The notes beneath the pieces were generated by a model. It was not told the DNA's origin and made no database searches. It was given only the letters and a program-made list of their open reading frames with translations. A stretch of 64,000 nucleotides of DNA from Acinetobacter calcoaceticus. GTDB taxonomy: Bacteria > Pseudomonadota > Gammaproteobacteria > Pseudomonadales > Moraxellaceae. Made by a program: the position numbers and the translations under genes. Of this stretch, positions 40,146-48,957 are shown one piece after another. How positions within the stretch are numbered: position 1 is the first letter of the stretch; every line of letters starts with the position of its first letter. Where the stretch lies: NCBI RefSeq assembly GCF_900520355.1, contig NZ_LS999521.1, positions 2,232,001 through 2,296,000 on the forward strand, written 5' to 3'.

Positions 40146-40832
40146 TTATTTTGCAGGAACGGGTGCAAGTACTTCATGTTTTGATGTTGTACGTTCAGGT
40201 GCCTTATGAACCATTGTATAGGCATAATCAACGCCCATACCATAAGCACCAGAATGCTCACGTACAATTGCCATGACTGCATCATAAGTATCACGGTGTG
40301 CCCAATCACGCTGCCACTCAAGCAACACTTGCTGCCAAGTTACAGGAACAACGCCTGCTTGAATCATGCGCTGCATAGAATAATCGTGCGCTTCTTTCGA
40401 GGTGCCACCTGAGGCATCAGCTACCATATAAATTTCATAATCGCCTTCGAGCATGGCACCAAAAGCAAAGGTGTTATTACACACTTCAGTCCATAAACCT
40501 GAAACAATCACTTTCTTACGATTATTTTTTGCAAGTGAATCACGTACTTTTTGGTCATCCCATGAATTCATTGAAGTACGTTCTAAAAGTGGCGCATCTG
40601 GAAATACGTCTAAAAGCTCTGGATAGGTATGACCAGAGAAGCTTTCTGTTTCAACAGTGGTAATGGTGAAAGGAATATTGAATGTTTTAGCTGCCTTTGC
40701 GAGACCTACCGTATTATTTTTTAATACTTGACGATCTATCGACTGTACCCCGAAAGCCATTTGTGGTTGGTGATCAATAAAAATAATCTGACAATTCGTT
40801 GGTGAAAGTTGTTCTAAAAGTGATTTATTCAT
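40146..40832 (-). CDS. Isochorismatase-family cysteine hydrolase
   Basis: This 228-aa protein has the isochorismatase/nicotinamidase fold: the catalytic Asp in IIFIDHQPQMAFGV near residue 20, a Lys/Arg region in the middle, and the catalytic Cys in VSGLWTEVCNNTFAFGAMLEG. It resembles the YcaC subgroup, whose substrates are unknown. It precedes the amidohydrolase on the same strand but a 311-base repeat-like segment separates them. A LysR gene diverges upstream and is the likely regulator. Confidence 0.88.
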   Translation of the reverse strand: MNKSLLEQLSPTNCQIIFIDHQPQMAFGVQSIDRQVLKNNTVGLAKAAKTFNIPFTITTVETESFSGHTYPELLDVFPDAPLLERTSMNSWDDQKVRDSLAKNNRKKVIVSGLWTEVCNNTFAFGAMLEGDYEIYMVADASGGTSKEAHDYSMQRMIQAGVVPVTWQQVLLEWQRDWAHRDTYDAVMAIVREHSGAYGMGVDYAYTMVHKAPERTTSKHEVLAPVPAK

Positions 40833-41029
40833 GGGTAAACTCCATTATTCCTTATGTGTAATGCATTTAAATTGCTTACTGGTCATTATAAAAACAGATA
40901 AAAATGTAAAGGCATAGACACTAAATCAGCACGAATCTGTATCCTGTGCGAATACAATTAAAACAATGATTGCTTTTTAATTTTTATAGTTTAATCATTG
41001 ATATATATTTTTTTAACTTTCGCTTATCC

Positions 41030-41920
41030 ATGGATCGATTAGACTGTATTTCCACTTTTGTAAGTGTCGTAGAACATGGTAATTTTAGTAGTGCAGCCAG
41101 AGCTCTCGATATCTCTCGCGACTTGGTTGCCAAACGTGTTTGCTATCTTGAAAATGACCTAAAAACCACACTTTTAAACCGAACAACAAGACAGATGAAC
41201 TTAACATCTTGTGGAGAAAAGTTCTATCAACACAGCAAAGTCATTTTAAGTGAGTTTGAATGGGCTGCCTATGAAATTAGCTACAATCAGCAGTACCCTG
41301 AAGGTGAACTCAAGCTCAATACGCCCATGTCTTTTAGCAATATTTTTCTTCAAAATATCATTTCAGACTTTATTGAGAAATATCCCAGTATTAAAATCGA
41401 TTTATTCATGACAGATCAGCTACTAGACATGAATAATAATAAATTTGATTTAACAATTCGTGTAGATGGCTCTCCTCCAAATTTGGCAAATAGTAAAATA
41501 TTAAATACCTATCAACGTTACTTATACGCAACACCTGAGTATTTTAATCAGCATGGATTACCCGCCTCTTTAGAGGAACTCAAAGATCATAAATTTTTAA
41601 TTTATTATCAAGATAGCCGTCATAAAAAATTGGTTTTTGAAAAAGACCAAAAAGAAGTGTCTTTTAATTGTTTCCCTGTGATGACCTGTAATAATGGTGA
41701 ATTATTATTAGATATGTGTCTAAAAGATCACGGCATCGTCTTTCTTCCCGAGTTTATTGCAGACCATTACTACAAAGAAGGTAAATTACAGAAATGTTTG
41801 GAGGACTACACCAGTCAGCCACTTCATTTATATGTGACATGGCCCAACCGTAAAATTTTGTCGAAGAAAGTAAAACTATTTATCGATTTTTTAACACATC
41901 AAATCGTTCCTATAAAATAA
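41030..41920 (+). CDS. LysR-family transcriptional regulator, divergent to the isochorismatase-family gene
   Basis: This 296-aa LysR regulator starts MDRLDCISTFVSVVEHGNFS, with a winged helix (SAARALDISRDLVAKRVCYL) and an effector domain from about residue 90 (GELKLNTPMSFSNIFLQNII, split). The ATG at 41030 is chosen as the family-like start; the frame extends upstream to 40970 with hydrophobic residues not typical of LysR proteins. The 197-base divergent gap to the hydrolase gene would hold shared control sites. Confidence 0.9.
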   Translation: MDRLDCISTFVSVVEHGNFSSAARALDISRDLVAKRVCYLENDLKTTLLNRTTRQMNLTSCGEKFYQHSKVILSEFEWAAYEISYNQQYPEGELKLNTPMSFSNIFLQNIISDFIEKYPSIKIDLFMTDQLLDMNNNKFDLTIRVDGSPPNLANSKILNTYQRYLYATPEYFNQHGLPASLEELKDHKFLIYYQDSRHKKLVFEKDQKEVSFNCFPVMTCNNGELLLDMCLKDHGIVFLPEFIADHYYKEGKLQKCLEDYTSQPLHLYVTWPNRKILSKKVKLFIDFLTHQIVPIK

Positions 41921-41962
41921 GTGGTCTGGGCCTTTTCCATAAGAATTGGCCCACTTTTTTTA
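41920..41962. terminator. Terminator between the LysR gene and convergent tauD
   Basis: TGGGCC at 41927-41932 pairs with GGCCCA at 41948-41953, and outer AGTGG/CCACT can extend the stem. A T7 run follows on the plus strand. Confidence 0.7.
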
Positions 41963-42013
41963 GTTGGTTTGAGTAATTTCAATCTTCTTATTTTTAAATA
42001 AATTTTGCTCTGC

Positions 42014-42895
42014 TTAAACTCCAGCAAGCTCTGACTGTTGTTCCTTTTTATAAAATGGCACATCACCGTTAATGGTGGCACGGTGCATAATGCGGTGTGC
42101 ATCACCATAATCAAATAATGCCTTATGTTGGGTGCAGCGGTTATCCCAGATTGCGACATCACCCTCTTGCCATTTCCAACGCAAATGGAACTTTTCTTGT
42201 GTGGCATGTTCAAACAAGAAGTTAAGCAACTGCTCGCTTTCCTGTTCAGGTAATTCATTAATCTGAGTGGTAAAACCTTCACTCACAAATAGCAGCGGTT
42301 GGCCTGTGACTGGATGAGTACGCACAACTGGATGGACCACTGGTGGATTACGCTTAAAGGCTTGTAGCAGTTTTTCACGCTCTTCGTCATTATTTGCAAA
42401 ACGTTCGAGTGGAAAAGATTTACGAATATCATGTGTCGCAGTCAAACCTTGTAATTTTTCTTGTAGCTCTAACGTAAGCCCTTTAAAAGCTGCCGTGTTA
42501 CTTGACCAGAAAGTATCGCCACCTACAGGTGGAATTTTAATGGCTTGCAATACACAACCTAATGGTGGTGTATTGCTAAAAGTGACGTCTGTATGCCAAA
42601 GCTCATTATCACGCAGGTCCTGCTTCCAACTATCCAGAACCATCACTTCAGGCACATCTTCAATAGAAGGATAAATCGGGTGCACATGTAAGGTGCCAAA
42701 ACTTCGTGCCAAATCTGCTTGAGCCTGAGGTGCTAATTTTTGCTTTCGAAAAAAGATGACTTGATGATCAAGCAAAGCCTGTTGGATTTGCTGTGTTGTA
42801 TTTTCATCCAAGACATTCAAATCAATATCATGAATAATTGCGCCAATGGTAGGCTTGATCACTTCAATATTTAAGTTCGCTATTACTGTATTCAT
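42014..42895 (-). CDS. tauD: Taurine/alpha-ketoglutarate-dependent dioxygenase TauD family
   Basis: This 293-aa Fe(II)/2-oxoglutarate dioxygenase converts taurine to aminoacetaldehyde and sulfite. The metal-binding HxD is in ELWHTDVTF (H101, D103), and the distal His is in GDAHRIMHRATINGD near residue 255, followed by the 2-oxoglutarate-binding Arg. The ATG at 42895 (MNTVIANLNIEVI) is preferred; the longer frame to 42949 runs into tauC. It follows tauC by 8 bases. Other sulfonates or alkyl sulfates are possible substrates, as TauD/AtsK relatives differ. Confidence 0.9.
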   Translation of the reverse strand: MNTVIANLNIEVIKPTIGAIIHDIDLNVLDENTTQQIQQALLDHQVIFFRKQKLAPQAQADLARSFGTLHVHPIYPSIEDVPEVMVLDSWKQDLRDNELWHTDVTFSNTPPLGCVLQAIKIPPVGGDTFWSSNTAAFKGLTLELQEKLQGLTATHDIRKSFPLERFANNDEEREKLLQAFKRNPPVVHPVVRTHPVTGQPLLFVSEGFTTQINELPEQESEQLLNFLFEHATQEKFHLRWKWQEGDVAIWDNRCTQHKALFDYGDAHRIMHRATINGDVPFYKKEQQSELAGV

Positions 42896-42903
42896 CTTCT
42901 TTA

Positions 42904-43773
42904 CTACAACTGCTGACCATACCAAGGAGAAAACTGCTTTTGTAACCAACGTAAAAACAGCTCAAAACTAACTGCGACAATCGCAATCACAATAATGCCC
43001 AGAATCACCGTATCAGTAATTAAGAACTGTGCTGCCGATTGCACCATAAAACCAATACCACGGTCTGCTGCAACCAACTCTGCTGCAACTAATGTGGACC
43101 AGCCCACCCCAAGACCAATACGAATACCGGTAATAATATGAGGTAAAGCCGTTGGTAAAATGACATGCCAAAATACTTGTGTCTGACTCGCTCCTAGCGA
43201 CAGTGCAGCACGTTCACGATTAAGCTGATGACTTAACACGCCATGCGCACTACTAATAATGACAGGCGCCAAAATCGAGAAGAAAATCAAAAGTACTTTA
43301 GTGGTTTCACCAATACCAAACCAAATCACGAGTAATGGCAAATAAGCTAACGGTGGGATTGGACGCAATAACTCAACCAAAGGATCTAAAACTGCACGTA
43401 CCCATTTGTTCAGCCCCATCCACAAACCTAAGGGAACACCAATCACCACAGCAGCAATCAAAGCTAAAAATACACGAGAGATGCTGGCTGCTAAGTGTTG
43501 CCACAAGGTTGCCTTCATAAAGCCTTCTTGGCTTACCGATATAAATTTTTGCCATACTGCCTGTGGACTCGGTAAAAACAGTTCAGGTACTACATGCAAA
43601 GCAGTAATCAGAAACCAAAAAGCGACAACACTTGCGACACTAATAATGCTCACAGCCAAAGTGCGATGTTTTTCTAAAAATGTCGATAGAAATGAAGCAT
43701 TTTCTGTTTGCACATCTGGCTTAAGTTTTAGCCCTGCTTTGTCATATTCATAGACGTTATCTTTAGTACTCAT
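42904..43773 (-). CDS. tauC: Sulfonate/taurine ABC transporter permease TauC
   Basis: This 289-aa inner-membrane permease of the SsuC/TauC group has six hydrophobic segments and the EAA loop RAALSLGASQTQVFWHVILP. PELFLPSPQAVWQKF and PPLAYLPLLVIWFGIGETTK are typical for the family. Its ATG overlaps the tauB stop (ATGA at 43770-43773). It forms the channel for the TauA-bound sulfonate. The first ~45 residues, before the first hydrophobic segment, are longer than usual. Confidence 0.92.
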   Translation of the reverse strand: MSTKDNVYEYDKAGLKLKPDVQTENASFLSTFLEKHRTLAVSIISVASVVAFWFLITALHVVPELFLPSPQAVWQKFISVSQEGFMKATLWQHLAASISRVFLALIAAVVIGVPLGLWMGLNKWVRAVLDPLVELLRPIPPLAYLPLLVIWFGIGETTKVLLIFFSILAPVIISSAHGVLSHQLNRERAALSLGASQTQVFWHVILPTALPHIITGIRIGLGVGWSTLVAAELVAADRGIGFMVQSAAQFLITDTVILGIIVIAIVAVSFELFLRWLQKQFSPWYGQQL

Positions 43774-44561
43774 GTGGTTAACGCCTCCTCGGTTTGTTTT
43801 TGTGCTCTTAAGCTTTCAAATAACTGTTCTCTAAGCTGAATGAATTGAAGATCCGACTTGATTGAACGAATAGACTCACCCTGACGATATCGCTTCGCAA
43901 AATCGAGATGTAGAGTTTCTACAATTTTTCCTGGATGCGCTGTCATCAGAACTAACTGATTACTCAGCAATAATGCTTCTTCAATGTCATGAGTAATTAA
44001 AAAGAAACTTTTATTTTGCTGAATCCACAAATCAAGCACTAACTGCTGCATGTTTTCACGAGTAAAAGCATCTAATGCGGCAAAAGGTTCATCGAGTAAA
44101 ATAAACGGCGCGTGACTGATCAAAGCTCTAGCAATACCCACACGTTGTTTCATACCACCGGAAAGCTCCCAAATATTGGCTTTTTCAACGTGACTTAAAC
44201 CCACAATTTTCAAAATTGCGTTCACTTGCGCTTCGATATCTGCACGCTTTAAACCTTTTAACTGCAAAGCGAAGCCAACATTATCTGCAACATTCAGCCA
44301 AGGAAGTAATGCATGATCCTGAAACACGACTGCGCGGGTTACATCTGGTCCATTTACCACTTCATGATTTACAAGCACATCACCTGAACTCGGCTTTTGA
44401 AAACCTGCCAAAATATTGAGTAGCGTTGTTTTGCCGCAACCCGACTCACCTAAAATGACGGTTAAAGAACCTTCTTCAATTTTGAGGTTAATGTCTTGTA
44501 AAACTGGCTTTTGCTGTTTAGGAAAAGTCAGATGAATATGTTTGGCTTCTAGTACACTCAT
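43770..44561 (-). CDS. tauB: Sulfonate/taurine ABC transporter ATP-binding protein TauB
   Basis: This 263-aa ATPase has Walker A GESGCGKTT near residues 37-45, the ABC signature LSGGMKQR near 138 and Walker B FILLDEPFAALDAFTR. These match the SsuB/TauB subfamily that energises sulfonate and taurine uptake. It follows tauA by 9 bases and overlaps tauC by 4 bases, consistent with a tightly coupled tauABCD operon. Confidence 0.93.
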   Translation of the reverse strand: MSVLEAKHIHLTFPKQQKPVLQDINLKIEEGSLTVILGESGCGKTTLLNILAGFQKPSSGDVLVNHEVVNGPDVTRAVVFQDHALLPWLNVADNVGFALQLKGLKRADIEAQVNAILKIVGLSHVEKANIWELSGGMKQRVGIARALISHAPFILLDEPFAALDAFTRENMQQLVLDLWIQQNKSFFLITHDIEEALLLSNQLVLMTAHPGKIVETLHLDFAKRYRQGESIRSIKSDLQFIQLREQLFESLRAQKQTEEALTT

Positions 44562-44570
44562 GACAACTCC

Positions 44571-45593
44571 TTAAGGCTGCAAAAATGAAGAATTCACATT
44601 GCCTTTATAATCGGCTTTAAGTTGATCGACCTTGCCCTGACCTTTTAAGAACTTCGCTGTATCAAAAATATTTTGCGCGAATTCACCATCTAACGTTTGT
44701 TTTTGCTGAGCGTGGTCAAGGTAAATATTTCCACTTAATAAAAGCGGGATATCTTTTGGATCAGAACCTGTTAACTGAGCAATTTTTTCAACGTTATCGG
44801 CATTTTTAACGTATGCAGTTGGGTCTTGATTATATTTTTCGAGTTGCTCAAGTGTGGTTTTAACAAACGACTTTAAGAAATCAGGATTTTTCTCTGCAAA
44901 GTCTTTACGCACAACCCATAAATCATAGGTTGGAGCGCCCCATTCACCCACTTGTTTAGAATCGATTAATACCGTGCCTGACGCTTTCGCTTTACTTAAA
45001 GCAGGTTCCCACACATAAGCTGCATCAATATCTCCACGCTCCCACGCTGCTGCAATTTCAGGTGGACGCAAGTTAATAATCTTTACTTTATCTTCTGGAA
45101 TGTTCCAATGTTTAAGCGCAGATAAAAGGCTGTAATGCGTAGTTGAAACAAAAGGTACAGCAATAGTTTTGCCAATTAAATCTTGAGGGCTTTTAATGCC
45201 TGATTTATTACTTACTACCAATGCTTCAGAGGCACCAAGTTTTGAAGTAATTAAGAATACTTCAATCGGTAAATCACGGCTTGCTGCCGCTGCAAGTGGA
45301 CTAGAACCAATATTACCAAGCACGACATCACCAGAAGCCAATGCGTTAACAACATCTGAGCCCGCATCAAATTTTTTCCATTGAATGGTACGTTGACTAT
45401 GCTTTTCATATTCCCCATTTGCTTGTGCGACCTTACTTGGGTCAACTCCAGTTTGATAAGCAATGATGACTGGTTTGCTGTCACCAACTGAGGCACTTGT
45501 ATTATTGTCTTTTTTATTTTGCCATACGATAAATGCAACAATTGCGACTACCACAATTGCCGTAATAATTAACGGTTTGGTCTTTGTGCTCAT
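44571..45593 (-). CDS. tauA: Taurine/sulfonate ABC transporter substrate-binding protein TauA
   Basis: This 340-aa binding protein (SsuA/TauA type, NMT1-like fold) shows VIIAYQTGVDPSKVA at the mature start, VVNALASGDVVLGNIGSSPLAAA, and AAWERGDIDAAYVWEPAL. The ATG at 45593 is the family-like start. The N-terminus is one hydrophobic segment (about residues 7-24) ending WQNKKDN, with no lipobox and no clear AXA cleavage site, so it may remain membrane-anchored. It is the first gene of tauABCD, and the 458-base gap to the divergent porin holds the promoter. Confidence 0.92.
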   Translation of the reverse strand: MSTKTKPLIITAIVVVAIVAFIVWQNKKDNNTSASVGDSKPVIIAYQTGVDPSKVAQANGEYEKHSQRTIQWKKFDAGSDVVNALASGDVVLGNIGSSPLAAAASRDLPIEVFLITSKLGASEALVVSNKSGIKSPQDLIGKTIAVPFVSTTHYSLLSALKHWNIPEDKVKIINLRPPEIAAAWERGDIDAAYVWEPALSKAKASGTVLIDSKQVGEWGAPTYDLWVVRKDFAEKNPDFLKSFVKTTLEQLEKYNQDPTAYVKNADNVEKIAQLTGSDPKDIPLLLSGNIYLDHAQQKQTLDGEFAQNIFDTAKFLKGQGKVDQLKADYKGNVNSSFLQP

Positions 45594-46051
45594 AATTTTA
45601 TGATCTTTCAATAATATAAGCTCATGGTATGCAGCAGGCTTTATAATGAAAAATAAAAAAATCTGAGTTGCTTATCTATTTTTGATAAATAACTTTTCCT
45701 TATAAGTTTTTATCTTTTGGTAAAAAGAAAACTTCAAGCAATCTTGTAGGTTAGAGGTAAAATTAAAGTACTTATATATCAATAATTAAAAACGATATTC
45801 AAAAAAACATGATTAGAAAAACCTGACATAGACCTTCTAATTATTTTATCCTACTCATTTCATCATTTTTATTTTTGCTTCTCGTATCTAGAGTTTTGCA
45901 TCTAATTAATTTTCATTATTTTATACAATGATATGATTTTATTATCTTTTTATCATAGAACCTCAGCAAATATTGAGATTTGATCAATATTTTTTCTAGT
46001 TTATATATGACACAAATTTAATTTTTTATTGATAAAAGGAGAAACAGGCTT
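45594..46051. promoter_or_regulatory. Divergent tauA/porin intergenic control region
   Basis: A 458-base, strongly AT-rich gap between two divergent starts, with no supported gene. By position it must hold the promoters for both tauABCD and the porin, and probably sites for a CysB/Cbl-type sulfur-starvation regulator. No specific operator could be defined by eye. AAGGAG at 46036-46041 is the ribosome site of the porin. Confidence 0.5.
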
Positions 46052-47236
46052 TTGCTTAAACATCATAAAATTATCCAGAAAACTTTTATTGCCAGTGCAC
46101 TTATAGGTTGCAGTCTTTCAAGCCAAGCGGCACTTACTTTTGGCAATGCTGAAGAAGGTCAACTCAAAGTGAGTGGCACAATTCGGGCAAAATACATTTA
46201 TGATTTTGATTCAGATCCCACGACTAGCAAATTTTCTTTTAATGACGCGGTGCTCTGGCTAGACTATAACTCTCCCAAATGGATTGGCCGTCTAGATTAT
46301 CGGCTTTATGAATATTATGGCCGTTTAGGCGATGCCAATTGGCTCACAGACGCATGGGTGGGTTATAAAATTAATGACAACAGTAAAATTATTGCTGGCT
46401 TAAACCCCGTCCCTTTTGGCTTGGGTCGCTTTTGGGGAAATACTTATTATTTAGGCATTGCTAATAGTGCAGGTTGGGAAGATGTGCACAACCTTGGGGT
46501 GAAATATGATTTCAATGATGGAACCAATGAAGCACAACTTGCCTTTTATCCTACCGATGGCGGCAACTATAGAGGCAAAAGCAAAGACTCGAGTCGATTT
46601 AGTATCAACCCTGTCAACGCTGATGATTCTGTACCGCAAGGCACAAATACCCAAGAAAAGAACTCAATTGTTGTTCGCGGTGCGCATACATTTAAAAATA
46701 TAGCTGGGCAAGAAGACTTCTCCAGCCAACTTGGTGCCTCTGCTTGGTATTCAACCATTGAAAATAAACGCTCAGGCCAAGATGGCGATCGCCAAGTCTA
46801 TTCAATTTTTAACAACACCACTTATAAACAATGGAACTTACAGCTTTTGGCAGGTTATCAAGACATTGATAATGCTGACTCTCAATACAAAGATCATCTT
46901 ACTTTAGGTGGTTTTGATTACTCATTTAACTCAGCAACCAAAGGCCAGATATATTCAGCCGAAGTGAGCTATCTATTTCCTCAACAATTTGGCCCCATTA
47001 CATCGGTGCGCCCTTATCTAAATTATAGTGCTTATAAAAAAGAGCAAGACGGCTTTAAAGACTCAACCCGTTTTATCCCCGGCATTGCGTTTAACTATCA
47101 AAAACTGACGGTACAAGCCGAGTTGCTAATTGGCAAACATGACCCTTATTTAGGGGATAGTGAGGGCCTAGCGGCTGGCGGAACTAACGATAAATGGAAT
47201 AAAAAAGCGTTTGTGATCTTTGCTTATTATTTCTAA
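46052..47236 (+). CDS. Outer-membrane porin divergent from the tau operon
   Basis: This 394-aa protein has a signal peptide ending near residue 27 (SLSSQA|AL). The rest is rich in alternating aromatic/polar strands and ends in the C-terminal aromatic AYYF required by the beta-barrel assembly machinery. It resembles OprO/P- or DcaP-like barrels but the subclass is not clear. The start codon is TTG, supported by AAGGAG 10 bases upstream and the signal peptide. The position opposite tauA suggests it admits sulfonates or other organosulfur compounds across the outer membrane; this is inference. Confidence 0.85.
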   Translation: MLKHHKIIQKTFIASALIGCSLSSQAALTFGNAEEGQLKVSGTIRAKYIYDFDSDPTTSKFSFNDAVLWLDYNSPKWIGRLDYRLYEYYGRLGDANWLTDAWVGYKINDNSKIIAGLNPVPFGLGRFWGNTYYLGIANSAGWEDVHNLGVKYDFNDGTNEAQLAFYPTDGGNYRGKSKDSSRFSINPVNADDSVPQGTNTQEKNSIVVRGAHTFKNIAGQEDFSSQLGASAWYSTIENKRSGQDGDRQVYSIFNNTTYKQWNLQLLAGYQDIDNADSQYKDHLTLGGFDYSFNSATKGQIYSAEVSYLFPQQFGPITSVRPYLNYSAYKKEQDGFKDSTRFIPGIAFNYQKLTVQAELLIGKHDPYLGDSEGLAAGGTNDKWNKKAFVIFAYYF

Positions 47237-47239
47237 TTC

Positions 47240-47274
47240 AAAACAAAGGCCAATACATGTTGGCCTTTGTTTTT
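47240..47274. terminator. Bidirectional terminator between the porin and MFS genes
   Basis: AAAACAAAGGCCAA at 47240-47253 pairs perfectly with TTGGCCTTTGTTTT at 47260-47273, loop TACATG. Strong structure between convergent genes. Confidence 0.9.
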
Positions 47275-47295
47275 ATCTAAAAAATTTAGGTTTAA

Positions 47296-48762
47296 CTAAT
47301 CAATTACTGGTGAATTATTGAGTGGAAGGTCTGGGTTATTTTCGTCAATGACATCTACATCTTGTGCAGTTGGCTCAAACTTAATAAGTAGTCCAATCAC
47401 AATTAAAGGAATAAAAGCAAACACAGAAATAATCAGATATACATCTGTTTTGTAGCCTGCCATCCAGATCGGCAAAACAAACAAAGCAATTGCCTGAGCC
47501 ACTCCAGTTACAGCACGGTTAAACCCAACGCCAACACCACGAATCGAAGCAGGATAAGCCATTGTTGGATAGACCATCATTTGTGCCCCTGGTCCGAAAC
47601 CTTCAGCAAAAAGCCATAAACCGAGCATGCCAATGGCAGTGTAGAGTAAAAAGCTATTGCCCGGCTCACCAATTAATGCCAATGCAATAAGGGCAATAAA
47701 TTGGAGTAAAAAGCCTGTGAGCAACACATGACGAGATTTAAATCTACTGGCAACAAATACCCCCAACAACCCGCCTGTAAATGCAAACAGTAAATTTAGC
47801 CCGAGTGTTGTGGTAATGGTCGTCAAAACATCAGTATGGAAAAAACGAGTCAAAATGGACGGTAAAAAGAAAGCAATGGTGGTGTACTGAAATGCCACCG
47901 AAATATGAATCACAATTGCCACAATCGTTCTTGGCAAATAGGTTTTATTAAATAAAACAGCAAAGCCTTCGCGTTGTTTTGTTTCAGCCTTTCTTTCTAC
48001 TTTTTCAACTGTTGCTACAGCGTTAATTGCATAGGATTCTTGCAGAACTTTAGCTGCCCCTTTTAAATCACCCTGATTAGCCAGCCAAATTGGTGATTCA
48101 GTTAAATATTTACCACGAATAAAAATAATGAGTAACGCGGGCACCGCTCCAAAAATTAAAGAAGCTCGCCATAACCAGTTGCTATGCTCTGGTGGTAAAA
48201 GAAAGTAAAGCGCCAAAACTAATCCAAAGCAGACAGAAGATGCGGCGTACCACATTGGGCACCAAGCGGCTAAACGGGCTGCCTTGTTGCTACTTCCGTT
48301 AAACTTAGAAAACTCAGATAAATAAGACATCGCTACAGGTAAATCGACCCCAACACTAATACCCATAATAAATCTGGCTAAAATGAGTACCCACACATTT
48401 GGTGCAAAGCCTGCCACAATGGCCGCAATAACAAACAGCACCATGTCAGCCATAAACACTCGATAACGACCGATTTTATCGGTTAGCCAACCGCCAATTA
48501 AATTACCGACAATGGTTCCACAGACAATTGCCGAAGCAACTACACCTGTCATGACAGGACTTAAAGAAAACTCTGATATGACCTGCTCAATACCGAAAGA
48601 GAGCGTCGTCAAATCATAAGCATCGATAAATACACCAATCAGTGCCAACCAAATGACTTTATTAGATTTACCCTTCCCCGCAAATTTGGAGATTAATTGT
48701 GATACATCATCGGGAGATTTAATTTCATGGCGATGCGCATGATTTAGTTCTTGTACGCTCAC
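47296..48762 (-). CDS. MFS transporter, sugar/aromatic-acid type
   Basis: This 488-aa major-facilitator protein has twelve predicted helices. The loop 2-3 motif GGWLTDKIGRYRVF and PMWYAASSVCFG are typical of the sugar-porter/aromatic-acid:H+ symporter group. The start codon reads GTG at 48762. It precedes the porin convergently and follows the FMN monooxygenase gene on the same strand, so it may import the substrate of that enzyme. The substrate is unknown. Confidence 0.88.
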   Translation of the reverse strand: MSVQELNHAHRHEIKSPDDVSQLISKFAGKGKSNKVIWLALIGVFIDAYDLTTLSFGIEQVISEFSLSPVMTGVVASAIVCGTIVGNLIGGWLTDKIGRYRVFMADMVLFVIAAIVAGFAPNVWVLILARFIMGISVGVDLPVAMSYLSEFSKFNGSSNKAARLAAWCPMWYAASSVCFGLVLALYFLLPPEHSNWLWRASLIFGAVPALLIIFIRGKYLTESPIWLANQGDLKGAAKVLQESYAINAVATVEKVERKAETKQREGFAVLFNKTYLPRTIVAIVIHISVAFQYTTIAFFLPSILTRFFHTDVLTTITTTLGLNLLFAFTGGLLGVFVASRFKSRHVLLTGFLLQFIALIALALIGEPGNSFLLYTAIGMLGLWLFAEGFGPGAQMMVYPTMAYPASIRGVGVGFNRAVTGVAQAIALFVLPIWMAGYKTDVYLIISVFAFIPLIVIGLLIKFEPTAQDVDVIDENNPDLPLNNSPVID

Positions 48763-48904
48763 TTAATAATTCCTGAATTTTAATAACAGAAACAAAATAA
48801 TGATTATTCACATAATAGAAAAACAAATTAATCTGATGTTTTAATCTGAATTATAGAATTATCTTTTCATCATTAACTCAGCAATAAAACCGATATAAAA
48901 ACAA

Positions 48905-48936
48905 ATAAAATAAAAGCCAGTATTTAACCAGCTTTC
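48905..48936 (-). terminator. Possible terminator after the monooxygenase gene
   Basis: AAAGCCAG at 48913-48920 and CCAGCTTT at 48928-48935 can form an 8-bp stem with two G-U pairs, followed on the minus strand by a T-rich tract. Moderate support. Confidence 0.55.
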
Positions 48937-48957
48937 ACTTAAATAAAATTTAAGATA

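Noticed and set aside
41899..42282. 127-aa ORF overlapping tauD
   Set aside because: It is a shadow frame of tauD, which has intact metal-binding residues.
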